In this document: in pieces, positions 19,987 through 32,238 of the stretch
How positions within the stretch are numbered: position 1 is the stretch's first letter
How the letters are laid out: each line of letters begins with the position of its first letter
Source of the DNA: Porphyra umbilicalis
Taxonomy: Eukaryota > Rhodophyta > Bangiophyceae > Bangiales > Bangiaceae
DNA length: 64,000 nucleotides
Assembly: GCA_002049455.2 (NCBI GenBank)
Contig: KV918827.1
Coordinates: 1-64,000, forward strand
Direction: 5' to 3'
Program-made: the position numbers and the translations under genes
Notes under the pieces: generated by a model
The model's input: the letters and a program-made list of their open reading frames with translations, nothing else
What the model was told of the DNA's origin: nothing
Database searches by the model: none

Positions 19987-20796
19987 CAAAGCGAGTCGCT
20001 CAGGCCCGTTTGCAGACTCCGACGTCGCTTCGCATAACGCTGGTACAGTCTTTCTCCATTTCTGTAGCTTCCTTTACTATGCACCCCTGCATAGTAACGA
20101 GACATCATTGCACTGACAGGAAGGCCGATTCTGCCATCCTGTGCACGAAAAAACAGGGCTACTTGAGGGTTTGTCAGGCGACGAAAAAGGGTGGATAGCA
20201 TTGGAGAAAGACTGTAATGTATAACGCCCGAAACGCTGCGAAAGAAACATGCGGGCCCGCACGAGTGTGGCGGGCGGGCCAGGACGGCTCGCCGGCGGGC
20301 TCCCCAGTGTGGGGCCCGGGTGCTGCCCCGGTCACCGCCAGCAGGGGCCGCCCCGGGTCGTGGGGGCGAGCCCGCCGGGGGCAAGGGGGTACGCGCCGTC
20401 GCCTTGCGGTAAACACGGCGGCGGCCCTGGAGGGGCGGCCGCGTGGCCAGGGCGGGCCCCGCTAACCGTGCCCGGGGCGGCAACCAGGGGGGCGCCGAGT
20501 ATGGCGGCCGCGCCTCCCCCCCTGTGGGGCTGTCCCGCGCCCCCCCCCCCTGGGCGAGTCATCCAGGGCGAGTGGCCCGCGGAGCGGTGCCGTGGGAGGC
20601 GATCGGGGGCCCCTGCCAGTACGCGGGGGCCCATAAAGGCGGGGCAGGCGGGGGCGGACGGGGCGGCCAGGCACTGCCGGCCGTCACCGTACCCCCCGTC
20701 ACTTCTCGAGTTGAGAGTTCCCCCCTCATCCCTCCGTACCCATTGAATCCCCCTCCCAATCCTCCTCGCTGCCCCCCCTACTAGAGCGCGGCGGCT
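19987..20796. other. GC-rich intergenic stretch
   Basis: AT-balanced up to about 20240, then GC-rich to the next start codon. No supported gene, no clear promoter motif. Confidence 0.4.
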
Positions 20797-21873
20797 ATGG
20801 CTTCCTCGCGGTCGACGGCAGTGACGCCGACGGAGGAGATGGCTTCCCCAAGTGCGAGGCGGGCCGCGCCAGCGTCGAGTGGGACGCCGGCGTCGGCTAC
20901 GGCCAAGTCGGGCAGCCCTACGGCAGGGACCCCGCGGGCGAGCGTGGCGCCGGGCAGTACGGGCGCCCCCAAGGCCAAGGGCTCGACGGTGGCCACCCCG
21001 CGGGCTGGCGGGGCGGCGATGTCGACGCCCGCTACGCCGGCCGGCGCCACCAAGTCAAGTGGCGTGGCTTCGGCGGCGGCGCGGGGAAAGGCGGCCCGTC
21101 TGTCGCGCCTAGCCAACGGCGCGCCCCCGAGCCGGAAGTCCTCGGCGGCGGGGAGTCAAGCGACGCAACCGCCGCCGCCTTCCCGCCGGTACAAGTCAAC
21201 GGCGGGGTCGGCGTCGGCCTCCCGCGCGTCGAGTGCGGCGACGCGGTCGCCCGACGAGGACGCGGCCGTGCCCCGCACGGCGGCGGCGCGCGTGCCGCTG
21301 CCGCCCAGCCCACCGGGAACTCCTCTGGCGGCGGCGGTGGCGGCCGCGGCGGCACTGGGCGCTGGGGGGGATGACCCCATGGAGGAGGAGTCTCCTCCGC
21401 CGGTGCCGTGCCAAGGTCGCCTCCCGGTAGTGGAGGAGGCGGGGCCCGCGGAGCCGGGGGCGCTGGTCCAGTGGACGCCCCCCCACGCCCCCAGTCAGTT
21501 CGGGGAGTGTCGCCTGCGGACGCTGTACGCCGCGAACCCGCTGCCCAAGCAGGGCCCGGCTTGGCAACGCTGGCTGACGCGCCACCCCGTGAAGTACGAA
21601 CTGCCTGCCGAGGTGGTGACGGACCTCCCTGCCCTACTAGAGGCGGGGGACGCGCAGTGGGTGGAGCGCGCCGCTGCGCGCCTTTCCAATGTCATGAACG
21701 GGGCCACCGCCGAAAACGTGCCGCCGGTCGTGGCGTGGGAGTGGGCGTTCTCCTCCCCCCAGTACTTGTGGGAGGGGGATTTCCACTTCCACCACCAAAA
21801 CGACCGCACCGAGCGCCGGGTGCGGCAGGCGTCGGGGATCCTGGTGCGGGCCTCTCAAGTGGAGAGTATTTAG
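20797..21873 (+). CDS. unrecognised protein with disordered N-half
   Basis: A 358-residue continuous frame from ATG to TAG. Residues 1 to about 215 are low-complexity Ser/Ala/Pro/Thr with many Lys and Arg, likely disordered, ending in an acidic patch (DDPMEEESPPP). Residues about 235-355 look folded: QFGECRLRTLYAANPLPKQG, WQRWLTRHPVKYELPAEVV, an aromatic-rich segment WEWAFSSPQYLWEGDFHFHH, and a basic end DRTERRVRQASG. No family comes to mind. The composition resembles nucleic-acid-binding or structural proteins of transposons, but nothing proves it. Upstream DNA is GC-rich with a short C7 run. The long frame with consistent codon choice makes a real gene likely. Confidence 0.55.
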   Translation: MASSRSTAVTPTEEMASPSARRAAPASSGTPASATAKSGSPTAGTPRASVAPGSTGAPKAKGSTVATPRAGGAAMSTPATPAGATKSSGVASAAARGKAARLSRLANGAPPSRKSSAAGSQATQPPPPSRRYKSTAGSASASRASSAATRSPDEDAAVPRTAAARVPLPPSPPGTPLAAAVAAAAALGAGGDDPMEEESPPPVPCQGRLPVVEEAGPAEPGALVQWTPPHAPSQFGECRLRTLYAANPLPKQGPAWQRWLTRHPVKYELPAEVVTDLPALLEAGDAQWVERAAARLSNVMNGATAENVPPVVAWEWAFSSPQYLWEGDFHFHHQNDRTERRVRQASGILVRASQVESI

Positions 21874-24800
21874 GTCCACGCCTCGGCGCGGCGGGCGTAC
21901 TATATCCCGACGCCGTACAGGTGGTTGGCGATGGAGGTACCCTTCGGGTTCCCCGACCGGATGCAGGGTGGAGTAGGGGGGCCGCCGGGGGCGCGCGGCT
22001 GCAGCCCGCGCTCAACAAGGAGGCGGCGCGCACCAGACGCCCCGCGCCGCCGCCGCACGAGCGGCGGCGGGGGGCGTCGCAATGACGAGCTCCGTTGAGC
22101 GTACCGTGGCCGCCCATCGGTCCCGGTCCGTGGCGCTCGTATTGGCGCCAGTACGGATGCCGGCGGGACGAGCAACATGACAGACAGTGTCTCACGGCAC
22201 GAAAATGTACGGGAGCGCGTCGGACGACTGACACACACAAGCGTGTATGCAAACGGGGCGCAATTGACGCCGGGCGCGCGGTTGCGATAGAGAGAGCATG
22301 TTCAAATGTGACCGACGCCTGTGGCGCCGACGCGCGCTGCTGAGCGGGGCTCTGGCACGCGTCAAGCCTACTGACAGACGTGTGTGAATTCAAGCTGCGC
22401 ACACTACCCTTGATGCAGGTCGGTCGTGTTTATGCTCGCACCTCCTCCCCAATGCGCACACATGCAGGCGTATACATACATGCACGTGTTTGTGTGGTGG
22501 TGGTACCGTAGTGGTGAACCGCACCGGGGGGCGCTTACTTGTGACGCGGAAGATTGCCGACCGTTTCTGGGCCCGTCCCGTGCGCTTCGTCGGCGGCAGC
22601 TGCGTCCCGTCGTCACTGGGCAGCCGCATGTCCCCTGCTGCCACACAACGAGCCGCGCGCACCCGTACACGTCGTGGCCCAAGCGGCCCCGGCACCCGAG
22701 CGGCAGACGGGAAGGCTGCCACCGCGCGACTGCACGGGGCCGCGCGCCCCACGCACGGGGCCCAGAGCGGCGCCACCGCGCAAGGGGGGTTTCGCGGCCC
22801 ACATCTGCGTCGTGTGCGTGGCGGGCAGTCCCCCACCGCAGTCGGCCGCCTGACATCATCAAGCCCCATTGCACGCGCCGGTTTGGGAGCATGACGGCAG
22901 GGGGCTCGACGGTGGCGGGAGAGTACACTTCACCACGCCGCCGAATCGACGAGCGTCGAGTCCTTCCTCGGCAAATCGCAGGCCAGCATTCTGTCTTGGG
23001 CAGCAGCGACTCGCGACGGTCACCCCCAGTACAATAGTTGGGGCGCTGTCCACCCCGCACCGGCCGACCGCTCCTGGTGCGCACATTCTGGGTCCATGTC
23101 GACCTCCCTTGACGAGCCCGTGGGCAGCTATTTTCTCTGATGAGATCCGAAAGCGCTACCCTCCAGAGGCGTAATCTTGATCCCGTATTGCACCAGGCAC
23201 AGTGCCCATGGTATGCGGCGCGCACCTGTGCCAGTAGGTGTGGGCGGCTTTGCCCCCCCGTGTCAGCTCATGCGAGGTCATGCGCGGCGCCCGCTTCCCA
23301 CGACGTTGCTTTTCATCGTGACACGATTGGCATCTCGTCAGACGGTGGTTGGGGGCACTATTCAGACAACATATGTGGCGGGTGACGATAGAATCCTCAT
23401 TTTTTGTGGCACGACACATTCTGAGTTAGACCCACCAAACGACTCATCTCCACAAGAGCTTTCGATCGCGCTTGGTCGCGAGTCCGAAAGACCGATGGTC
23501 GCAGAGCTATGGCCAATGTAAAAAGTGTTCATCTCTGAAGCGCCTTTCGGAATCGAGGCCTGCTGCCTCTCAGAGGGCGATTCCCCCAGGCGACTTTAGG
23601 ATGATCGAATCTTCGAAGCAGGCTATCTCGGTTCGACCGTCGAGGAAAAGATGAGGATTCTATCGTCGTCCGCCACATATCATATCAAAGATTCATCATT
23701 CGACCCCTTTGGCAGCGGGTCAGTCTCCCCCACGGCGCGTGGACGCGTACATGTGGCGTGGGGGCACGACAGATGCGGGCCGCTGTGCCCAGCGCAGTCT
23801 CGAGAGCGCGTCGGGGCGGATTGTGGGCGTCGATTCGTTGTCTGTGAAAACATTTTTTCCGTGCCACACACGTCGTGTCCCACACGGACTTTTGGAATTG
23901 GCACACATCGCTGTTGGCCCTCACGCAGCACGACGGCCGCGCACCCCGCACGCGGTGTGCACTAGTCGATGACCGTCCTCGCGCTCGGTTGCACTTCGCC
24001 AGGGACCCGGTCCGCATGGCGGACCTTGCCCCCAGGTGCGCCACTGGAGGAGGCACATAGCGGCAGAAACTTTAAGCAAAACCGCCTGTTCCCACGCCTA
24101 AATGTGTGGTACAGACCTGCACGCGCGTGGCAGCCATGAAACCCAGAACACGACAGCCCCATACGACTGTCTGCTGTGCGCAAATGGAGAGGGTGGGGAG
24201 GAGAAGCGTGCGACTGTTTGAGCCCAGCAGGCTGCAGTGTTTGCCCCCGCCAGGGCGCGCTCAGTCGTGTGACAGCCACAAGTCCGCCTACACAGTCATC
24301 TGTGGCGGACACCGTTCGATTGCACAAAGGAACCCACCCGATCCACCGGCACGGCAGCGTCATCGGCTCAAACGGGCTCAGTTGACCGCCGTTCCAGGCC
24401 GTATGCGACTGTTGACAAAGCACGTCCCCTGCCGATGACGCCATGCCTGAGCCCCGACCAATGAGAAAGCGACAATCCACAATTCCGAGCCCCGCTGGCG
24501 GGGCATGACGGGGCTAGGGGGCCTCTTTTCACCGGCCGGTGTTTATAAAAATTGGCCCCTTTCGGTGCAATTTGGGGCTTCCAGCAGCGGCCTCTACGGC
24601 ACTCTGACGAGGGGTGCTGAATGGTGACACCCGAAAACCTAGTGAACAATCTCTCGCTGTCAACTCATACCGCACCAATGAGACTCGTTCAAGAGATGTG
24701 ACAGGGGACAGAATATCGGTCGGGCCCACATCTGCAAGGACCCCGCGTCGGTCCCCAATCGGACCGGATTCGACATGCCAGATCGCGCGTGCGCGCGCGC

Positions 24801-25042
24801 GCTGCCTCCTCGTGCACGCCACTCGACCGCGGAGCGGCGTTTGCTTACGCGGAGCGACGTCCGCATCCCGACGCCAGACCCACTCCCGCGCCGCCTACGC
24901 CAACGGCCACCCCTACCGGGCACTATTGACACGTACCACTCCCCTTGAGAGCATTGACGTGTCGAGCCTATTCCATCGCGCCATCTCACCACGCTGCACT
25001 GCCTCCCGCCTGCACCCTTACCGCTTTCTCATCGTCTCTCCG
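21874..25042. other. stretch without a supported gene apart from one MITE
   Basis: Frames such as 22404-23225 on the minus strand have no domains and irregular codon use. The MITE at 23371-23680 is the only structure I can support. Confidence 0.45.
23371..23680. mobile_element. 310-bp MITE with 30-bp TIRs
   Basis: The left arm (23371-23400) and the complement of the right arm (23651-23680) agree at 28 of 30 positions: both begin ATATGTGGCGG and end GATAGAATCCTCAT. The interior shows no coding. Target duplication not identified, superfamily unassigned. Confidence 0.75.
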
Positions 25043-28000
25043 ATGTCTCCCCACCGTCTTTTACCGCTCTTTCTGTCTGCGCGTGCCCTTGAGGGGACAA
25101 CTACGGAGAAGGATGACAACGGCCAACCGCTCCGGCGCCTGCTGATGTGCGGCTGTCTACAATGCTTACCAGCCGTTCAGGACAACGCCGAGGACGGGTA
25201 CTCTCCACTGGGAGACTCTTCACATGCCTTGCTCGCCCAGGCCAGGAGCGCCTACGACAACTACATTGAGAACCACGACGCGGGGGACGCCTGGATAATC
25301 GCAACCCCCGGGGCGACGCACGACGACGGCTACGACGCCGGCGGCGGCGTGCGGCCCGACAGCGCACAAGGTACCAGCAGCACTGCGTGCAAAGTGCGCG
25401 CGCCAACGGACCGGGAGAGGCATCGACGCCGTCTGCGATCTCCAAATCGCCGCAAACAAGTCGCCGCCGCCAACCTAAGGCGGTAGCTACGAGTGCCGCG
25501 TCGGCAACCCGCTCAAGAAATCCTCGAAAGCCCACCAACATTGAGCGACCTTACTCCATGGAGGATCTCGTCACAATGTTCGTCTCCGAACTCCGCGTGG
25601 CCGTCGACCTCGATGCGCGTATGGGCACCGACGCCGTGCTCGAGGGTGGTTGCGTCCACGGCGCGAACGTCACCTGCTTTGTCGAGGCTATGGACCCAAT
25701 CTGCCTCTAGACGGCACTGCTCAAGGGCAACGTCGCCGCCTTCTGCTCTTGCGGCGGCGTAATGGGCAACGGCTCGGCGACCACGGTGGAGCACGCGCTC
25801 GAGCACGTTCAGATCCAGTGCAAGCGCAAGAAGAGCTCGAAGTGCCGTCACGCGGCGGCGCTGCTGGCGGCCTCTCGCTTGATGTCAGCTGAGTTGGGTA
25901 TGCAAACACCTGAGGCGTTGATCAACGTGATGCCGGTCTTCCGCGGCCCGATCGTCACAGCCAACGACAAGCCCGATGAGACGGTCTTTCACTTGGTTGG
26001 TAAGGTGGGCAGGCGGATGAAAATCCCGTTGTATGCCATCTCCAACAACAGTATCTGGTCGCCGGCCATAGTCCGGCTGGGTGGGAACCGGTACAAGCTG
26101 GCGACGTGTTGCCTCCTTTCCTGTCAAACACTGCCTCGGGGGTGCCCGCATGCCAAGGCCGTAAATGCGTTCAACCGTGTCGAGGCGTCGGCGGCGTCGG
26201 AGGCGGCGGCGGCTGCTCAGGAGGCGCTAAGATTCGGACGTAATGGTGTGCTGAACGAGATGGGCGACCCGCCGCCCGCCGAGCCCGTGGCCGCCGCTCC
26301 CGTCGCCCCAGCAGTGCCGCCACCGCCTTCTCGACCCCGTCGGGCACGGAATATGTTCCCGTGCACGGAGGAGGTGGCTCTGTGCAGCGTCTACTGCCAG
26401 TTTGTGGACGCCGCACGGGCGACCAACAACATTTACCGCTACGATTCGAGGCTTATTGTGGAGGAGCAGTGCATTGTGTGTCAGGAGCCTCGGGGCGGCT
26501 TGGTGTCGTCCCAGAACATTGCCGTACTCTTCACCGTGAAGGGGCGCATGCAGATCTTGGTCGGCCAGTGGGTGTGCGCCAATTAGCATGACGTATTGTA
26601 CGACGGGGAGGGCGACGGGCTGTTTGCCGCGACGCAGGAGACGGTCTACGCGCGCATCTGTTTGAATCTTGTGCTGGAACTGTGTGTCATTGCGCGCTCC
26701 ACGATTGCGGCGGCGTGCCAGTACTTGAGGGGCTGCTGAGGAACACAGCCGCCTACGGAGAGGTAGAACCCGGTCAAGCCCTGCAGCTTCTCTCCGACAC
26801 GACCGGAGAGTTTTCGGAGACGTTGGTCGTGCCAGCCGCAGCTTTGACTTGCGACCACTGACGCCGTGAGGAGGCAGCCGGCGGCCCCGTCAAGTGCATT
26901 GTGTGTGACGGACAAATGCTGTCTGTGGTCCAAGCGCACGTCAAGGACATGATTCGGCCGAGCGGCAACGCGCCGCGGGTTGACTTCTCCATCATTTTTG
27001 CGTGCGCGATCCGGACGTCATCGGTGAGGGGGCTCGTGCGTTGCCGCATCCGGGCCAAGCCGGAAGAAGCGATCGAGCTGACCTTTGCCGAGTCGCGAGC
27101 GTGGCCTCAATTTGAAGCTGCCGCAGACCAGTCACCTCCCCCAGCCCCACCTTTGCCCACGGCCAACGGGGTGGTGCAGCGCGTACAGATTGATGACGAG
27201 CGGGCACTCCGGTGGTCGGCTGCTCAAGTAGTCCAGCACCTATTTACTTTACAAGGACTGGGCGGTCCTGGGGGTCAGGCTGTGCAAGCAGCGCCGGCCG
27301 CCGCGCTCGACCCCCCCGCGCAAGTTGGCGCCAACAAGGACGGCGGCGGATCTGCAGACAAGAACGACGACGAGGACCTGATGAGCGGCCAAAACGACTG
27401 CGGCAGCGACGAGAGCGGCAGCGGAAGCGGCAGCGGCAGCGGCAGCGGCAGCGACAGCGGCAGCGGCAGCGGCAGCGGCAGCGACGACAAAGAGACCGAC
27501 CCAGCAGATTCGAACACTGGCAGCAAGGATTTGAACGGCGAAGCCACCGACCGCGGCAGTGGGATGGAGGTGAAGGGCGCCCCCGCGGCGCCAGTTGATG
27601 AGACCGGCACCGCGGATAGCAGTCCAAGTGCGGCGTCGTTGACCTGCGACGGGAACTCGAGGCTCGAGGAAACTTTGCCCCCCGAGTTTCGCTCTCCAGC
27701 GCCTACTACGGCTGCTGCCGGGTCGGGCTCATCAAGCGCGTCGTCATCCTCTTCATCCCCCCCGCCGACGAGGCGATGCCGACGTTCTTCTGCTCCTGCC
27801 CTCGCGCCGCGCTCAAACCGGCGGTGGAGTCGTCAGTTGACCAAAAATCCATTGGGTGACGCGTGGCGGCTAGAGGAGGGGGAGTTTGAGGAGGTGCCGG
27901 CCGGCGGAGAACCCAACGAGGCCCCAGTCGCCGTCAATCGTGCGGACCCTCTGTCGCCGCTGACATTGCGAGCCATCAAGGTGACGGCTGACGTCGTCAC

Positions 28001-28639
28001 GGCGCCGGCCGATGGCGTAGCCACCGTGTTGGTCAAGGTCGGCCCGATTCCGATCCAGATGAAGGACATACCATGCGCGCTGCTAAGTCAGTTGTTCAAC
28101 GGCGAGCTCGTCAACGCCTACGTTGAGTTGCTGCGTGTCCGCCAGATGAAGATTGAGTCGTCCATTCGGCGCAAGCCGCACTACATCTTCTCTACCTCGT
28201 TCTTCTACGACCAGCTCGTCAAGAAGGGCATCTACGACTACGCCGCGGTGCGGCGTTGGACGACAAAGGAGGTCGTACTCATGGCCCACAAGACATTCAT
28301 CCCAGTCAACATCACCGACGCGCACTGGTTCTTGGCGGTGGTCGTCCCGACGGCGGGGGAAGTCGAGCTTATGACTCCATGGGCCACGCTCAAGAGAAGA
28401 TGGGCAAGCGCATTTCAAGGTGGGCCAAGAAGCAGGCGGCAGAGCACGGTTTGCCCAAGAAGGAGTGGAGAGTTGATGCGATGCCCTGCCGCGTGCAGGA
28501 GAACTGTGATGATTGCGGTGTATTCATGTGCCGGCACATGGAGCTCATATCTAAGGGTGAGTCGGCAGTCGGCTGGGGCGGCAGCTCGTCCTACCTGCGC
28601 CGCAGGATTGCTGCCGAGTTGCTGTCTGGCTCGCTATAA
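25043..28639 (+). pseudogene. KDZ/Zisupton-type transposon protein, N-terminal part with Ulp1-like protease, decayed
   Basis: Read in order: a basic Ser/Ala-rich leader; a SWIM-like zinc cluster (FCSCGG at about 25740, then SKCRHAAAL, pattern CxC...CxH); a second cysteine cluster (26360-26760: PCTEEVALCSVYC, EQCIVCQE, then WVCAN and LYDGEGDGLFAATQETVY), resembling the CxC clusters that accompany KDZ transposases; VKCIVCDGQMLSV (26890-26930), which fits the first catalytic Asp of KDZ enzymes; a (GS)n linker at 27413-27483; and a Ulp1/C48 cysteine-protease domain (28100-28640) with NITDAHWFLAVVV (His) and CRVQENCDDCGVF (Gln and catalytic Cys). In-frame stops occur at 25708, near 26584 and near 26737, and one base is missing at about 28365, where YDSMGHAQEK continues in another phase; so it is dead. 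Ulp1 domains are known in some Mutator-like (Kaonashi) DNA transposons; the KDZ assignment rests on motif memory. Confidence 0.55.
27413..27483 (+). repeat. GGCAGC hexamer array coding Gly-Ser
   Basis: About twelve near-perfect GGCAGC/GGAAGC/GACAGC units give a Ser-Gly linker inside the decayed transposon protein. Confidence 0.9.
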
Positions 28640-28860
28640 AATACATCATGTTTTCTCTCATTGCATTCGTATCGTTATCGTGCCCTGCATGAACACGACT
28701 CAGTATATCTTTTTCTGTTTGCTTCCTGGTTGGACGACGGACAGGCGGATGGGCAGCAGCACCATCACTTCATCGACAATGGGATGTTTAAGGATGGCGA
28801 CGACTGGAACAGATGGGCAACCAAGCCTCACGCTGAGAAAATAACACACACACGGAATCC

Positions 28861-30250
28861 TCACCCCCAGCCCCCATCTTGTCGGCTGCATCGCTTTCGG
28901 CCACCCCCCCCGCGAGCAGCCACCAGCTTTTTGGTGGTGCTTGAATTGAAGCTGAGGTCCGTGGTGGGGGGCGCCGCCAAGTTTGTCATCACCACCGCGG
29001 CCGCGTCCGCCAGCTGCTTGTCCGTGGGGGCTAAAGGCACTAACGGTTCCTTGCCGTCGGCCGCCTCAGTCTTGCTTGTGGCAACAGACTTGTCAGCGGC
29101 GATCGGCGTGGCATTCATATCGGCGGCGGCTGCCGCGGCCATGCCCGTCACCACCACGACCGCCGCTTTGGCGTGCTGGACGTCGGCGAGCGCAGCAGAC
29201 GAGAACGGCAGCTTTTCCTTGACGGTCGCCCTCTTGTGCATGGCATCCGCCTTGTACGTGGCCGTCCGCCGAGCAGCGACTGCGTCGTGGGCCGTCGCGA
29301 ACGTGTCCGTCGACCTCAATACCACCGCGTCTGCCTGCGGCTTTTCCATGGAGGCGCGAAGCAACTATGGCAGCTTGCCATCGCACGCCTCCGACTTGAA
29401 GGTGGCCTCCGCCTGGTGGACGTCAGCGGCCGCTTGCAAGTGGGCGTTGTCGGAATGACGTGCAGGTTGGCATCCGCCAGTTCCGACTTCTTGGCAGCAA
29501 CCGCCCGGTAGGGCGCGGCTATCCTGGTTCGGACGGTGGCCGCGGCGGTTGGGGCCTGCACTTTCGCCACCACCGCCTCCGCATCGACCGAAAAGGCGTC
29601 GGCGGTCGCAATAGAGAGGACCAGAAGATAGAATTCTGTGGCCTCCGCCTTATGAAGGTCCACAGGGAGATGAATATTGGTAGACTGGACGCCCATAGGA
29701 CGCGTCTCTGGCCCGCAACACAACGGCGTCGGTCTGTTGCACGGTAACGCAAGTGGTTGAGATGACCGGCAGGTCATTATCGGCCGCCTCTTCCCACCTG
29801 GCGTCCACCGTCTTGTAGGCAGCGGCCACTGCGCGGTAGGCTGCGGCCGGGCTCGCACAGACAGTGGCGGCGATGGTTGTCGTCGCATTCGCCACCGCTA
29901 CAGCCGCCGCGTCGCCTGGCCGGTCTCCCATGAGAGCTGTCCACTAGATAGGCCGCTTCCCCTCGGTCCCTTCTCCCCTTGGTAGTGGCGTCCGTCTCAG
30001 CGGTGGTGATGGGCGTGGCACCCACGGCGGTGATGACAGGAACAACCTCTATATTCCCCACCATTGCCGCCTGGTCGGCCAGCAACCTGCCGGCGAGCGG
30101 GGCAGAAGGGACCGGAAGCGTGCCCTTGACCGCTTCACCCGTATCAGCTGCCACAGGCCAGTTTGTCGACGACCACCTGCGCGGCTCATTCGCCCGTTTG
30201 TTGGACGCTGGCGCCTGGTTAGACGTCCCCTGTCCCGAATGTGCGTTCTT
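28861..30250 (-). repeat. block of a degenerate 54-residue (162-bp) coding repeat, minus strand
   Basis: Translated from the minus strand, successive units line up 54 residues apart: GKLP...QADAVVLR...AVAARRTATYKA...VKE, then KLPFSSAALADVQHAKAAVV...ATPIAADKS...KTEAADG, then KEPLVPLAPTDKQLADAAAVV. Further diverged units are EEAADNDLPVISTT with TDAVVLRARDA, and GTLPVPSAPLAGRLLADQAA with GATPITTAETDATTKG. The consensus is roughly A-D-G-x-L-P-V-x-S-x2-P-A-D-V-Q-x2-D-A-V-V-L, followed by Ala/Thr-rich turns. Frames are broken repeatedly, so the array is a coding fossil. No family recognised. Confidence 0.65.
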
Positions 30251-31049
30251 TGGCCCGAGGAATCGTTGCCAGATAAATTGAGTCATTGAAAAGCTGATCC
30301 CCTCCCCACAGTAGTAAGTATGTGGGATCTCCCTACAGTTCCTCACGAAATCCGTACTTCACCCCGGCGACAGAGATTCATTGGTCGTGCTCCTCGCCGT
30401 CCCAACCGCCACAATCTTCAAAAAGGACAGACGACAGCAGCCAGATCGTGGGGTGGAGATGTCCCATTTCATAGCGGTCAGACAGGTGGCTTGTGGACCG
30501 CGGACGCTGTGAGGCTGTGGTCTGGACTGTCTGCACGTTGACGAGAGTTCTAAATTTGCGCTGCGAGGCACCCCGGTCCGTCCAGGGGCTCGACCTGGTG
30601 ACGTTGCCGTGACCCCGATCGGGCAGGACCGCTGGGGCAATTCTGAGCGAGAAAATATCTTCGTCTGGCAGACAGAGCCTGTCAGCGGCCTCACTGCCTG
30701 GAGGCCTGGATCGTTCAGCCACCGTACCCTGGATCTGGTTGCAGAAGCACCTGACGCTGACGCTTCTCGCGCGACTCTATCGCTTGCGCTGCCTGCCCCT
30801 GTCATGGGCGCTTCACTCCTTTTCGCACGAGAGGCTTTCTCCAGCGGGGTCCCAGTGGCTCAGCGGGCACGCAACAGCTCTCTGTTCATGCGTCGCGATC
30901 TGTTTTCACTCGAGAGTCATCCTCCTGGTTCCCCACACCAATGGCGTGGTCCAACGTCCCGCGTGCTCCCTCTGCCCCCCCCCTCATCCTCCGCTTTGGG
31001 CCTTACCTGCCGAACGCCCGCTGATGGTGTGTGGAGGCCATTTTCATGG

Positions 31050-32230
31050 CGACTGCGTGGGGTGCCAGCTGCCACGGGCGGATTCAACTCACCGTCGCCC
31101 CCATTGATGCCAATCCAGCCGGCGCATACAGGTTGGTCGCCGTCGAGATGGACGAGGCGGCCTACGGCGCCCCGTCAGTCGCGTTTGACGCGCCCCTCAA
31201 CGTGCGACCGGCCGATGTGGTGGTGCTGGAGGGTGGTCGCGACGGCCGCCGGCGCCTTCGGCGCCAAGCCGACCGCAGAAGACCACACGGACGTCGACAA
31301 CGAATAGGCGGCGTCTGACGGCGGCGTGTCGGCCCCGTCTGCCGCGACCGCTCTCGTGTGGTCGGCCGACACCTCGGCTGACGGCTGCCTCTCGGCCCCG
31401 CCCGCCGTGCCCGACACGGCTTTGGCGGGTGTGACAAGGTGGACTGGACCGCCGTCGCCACCGTAGGCGCCAAGACGACGGCCGCGGGAGGGGCGACGCA
31501 GCCGAGCTCCAGCTGCCGGCCAACTCTGCCGCGCCGAACGGCGTCCCGCCGCGCGACTGGGCCGTGGTCGGTGTGCCGGACGTGGCAGCGCCCACCCTTG
31601 CTGCCGTTGTCATAAAGCCGACCTCCATCGACGAGGCGGTGGCCTCCAAGTCGGGGAAAGCGGCCGGCGGCTACGTTCCTGTGGCATCCGTTGCCCCGCC
31701 GACGTGCAGCTGGTCGACGCAGTGTTGCGAGTTGGGACCGACGTGGCCGCGACCGCCATTGCCACTGTCGCCGCCACGTCGAACGCGGTCGACAGAGCGG
31801 CTGACGGCACTTAGGTCCTGGCGGCAGAGGCGGAGATACTGGTCCACGGTAGAGCGCTGGCCGGCGTCCGGCCGCACGACGGGGCGGCGTTGGAGGTACT
31901 GGACGTGGTAGCGACCGCTGCCGCCGCTGTCGGCGTCGTCAACCGTCCTGTTGCGTCGACCTTCCCGCCGACGCATCGGCGGCCGACGCGGTAGTGTGGG
32001 TGGGAAAGGACGTGGCGGCGACCGCCGCCGTGAACATCGGCGCCAAGCCAACTGCGGACAACAATGAGGTGATTCCCAACAATGCGCAAGCGGCGTCGGG
32101 AACGCTGCTTGAGTTGGCTGGTGCACCTGCCTACGAGTTTTCGGTCGACGTGACGGTTGTCGTCGGAGCGAGCCCGGCGGCGAGCGGCGCTGCCGCCGTC
32201 TGCAACCAGCCACCCGCCGCAAATGAGGCG
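31050..32230 (+). repeat. second block of the 54-residue repeat, plus strand
   Basis: On the plus strand the same pattern returns: APSVAFDAPLNVRPADVVVL with AFGAKPTAEDHTD and AASDG (31150-31330); VPVASVAPADVQLVDAVL with DVAATAIATVAAT and RAADG (31675-31815); and NIGAKPTADNNEV with QAASGTLLELAGAP (32035-32130). The block is inverted relative to the one at 28861-30250 and equally interrupted. It runs directly into the open frame at 32239. Confidence 0.6.
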
Positions 32231-32238
32231 CAGAAAAA

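Noticed and set aside
25043-28639. Ulp1-like protease taken as a sign of a Polinton
   Set aside because: No DNA polymerase B, packaging ATPase, retroviral-type integrase or capsid gene is visible nearby; the zinc clusters and the C-terminal blocks fit a KDZ-type DNA transposon.
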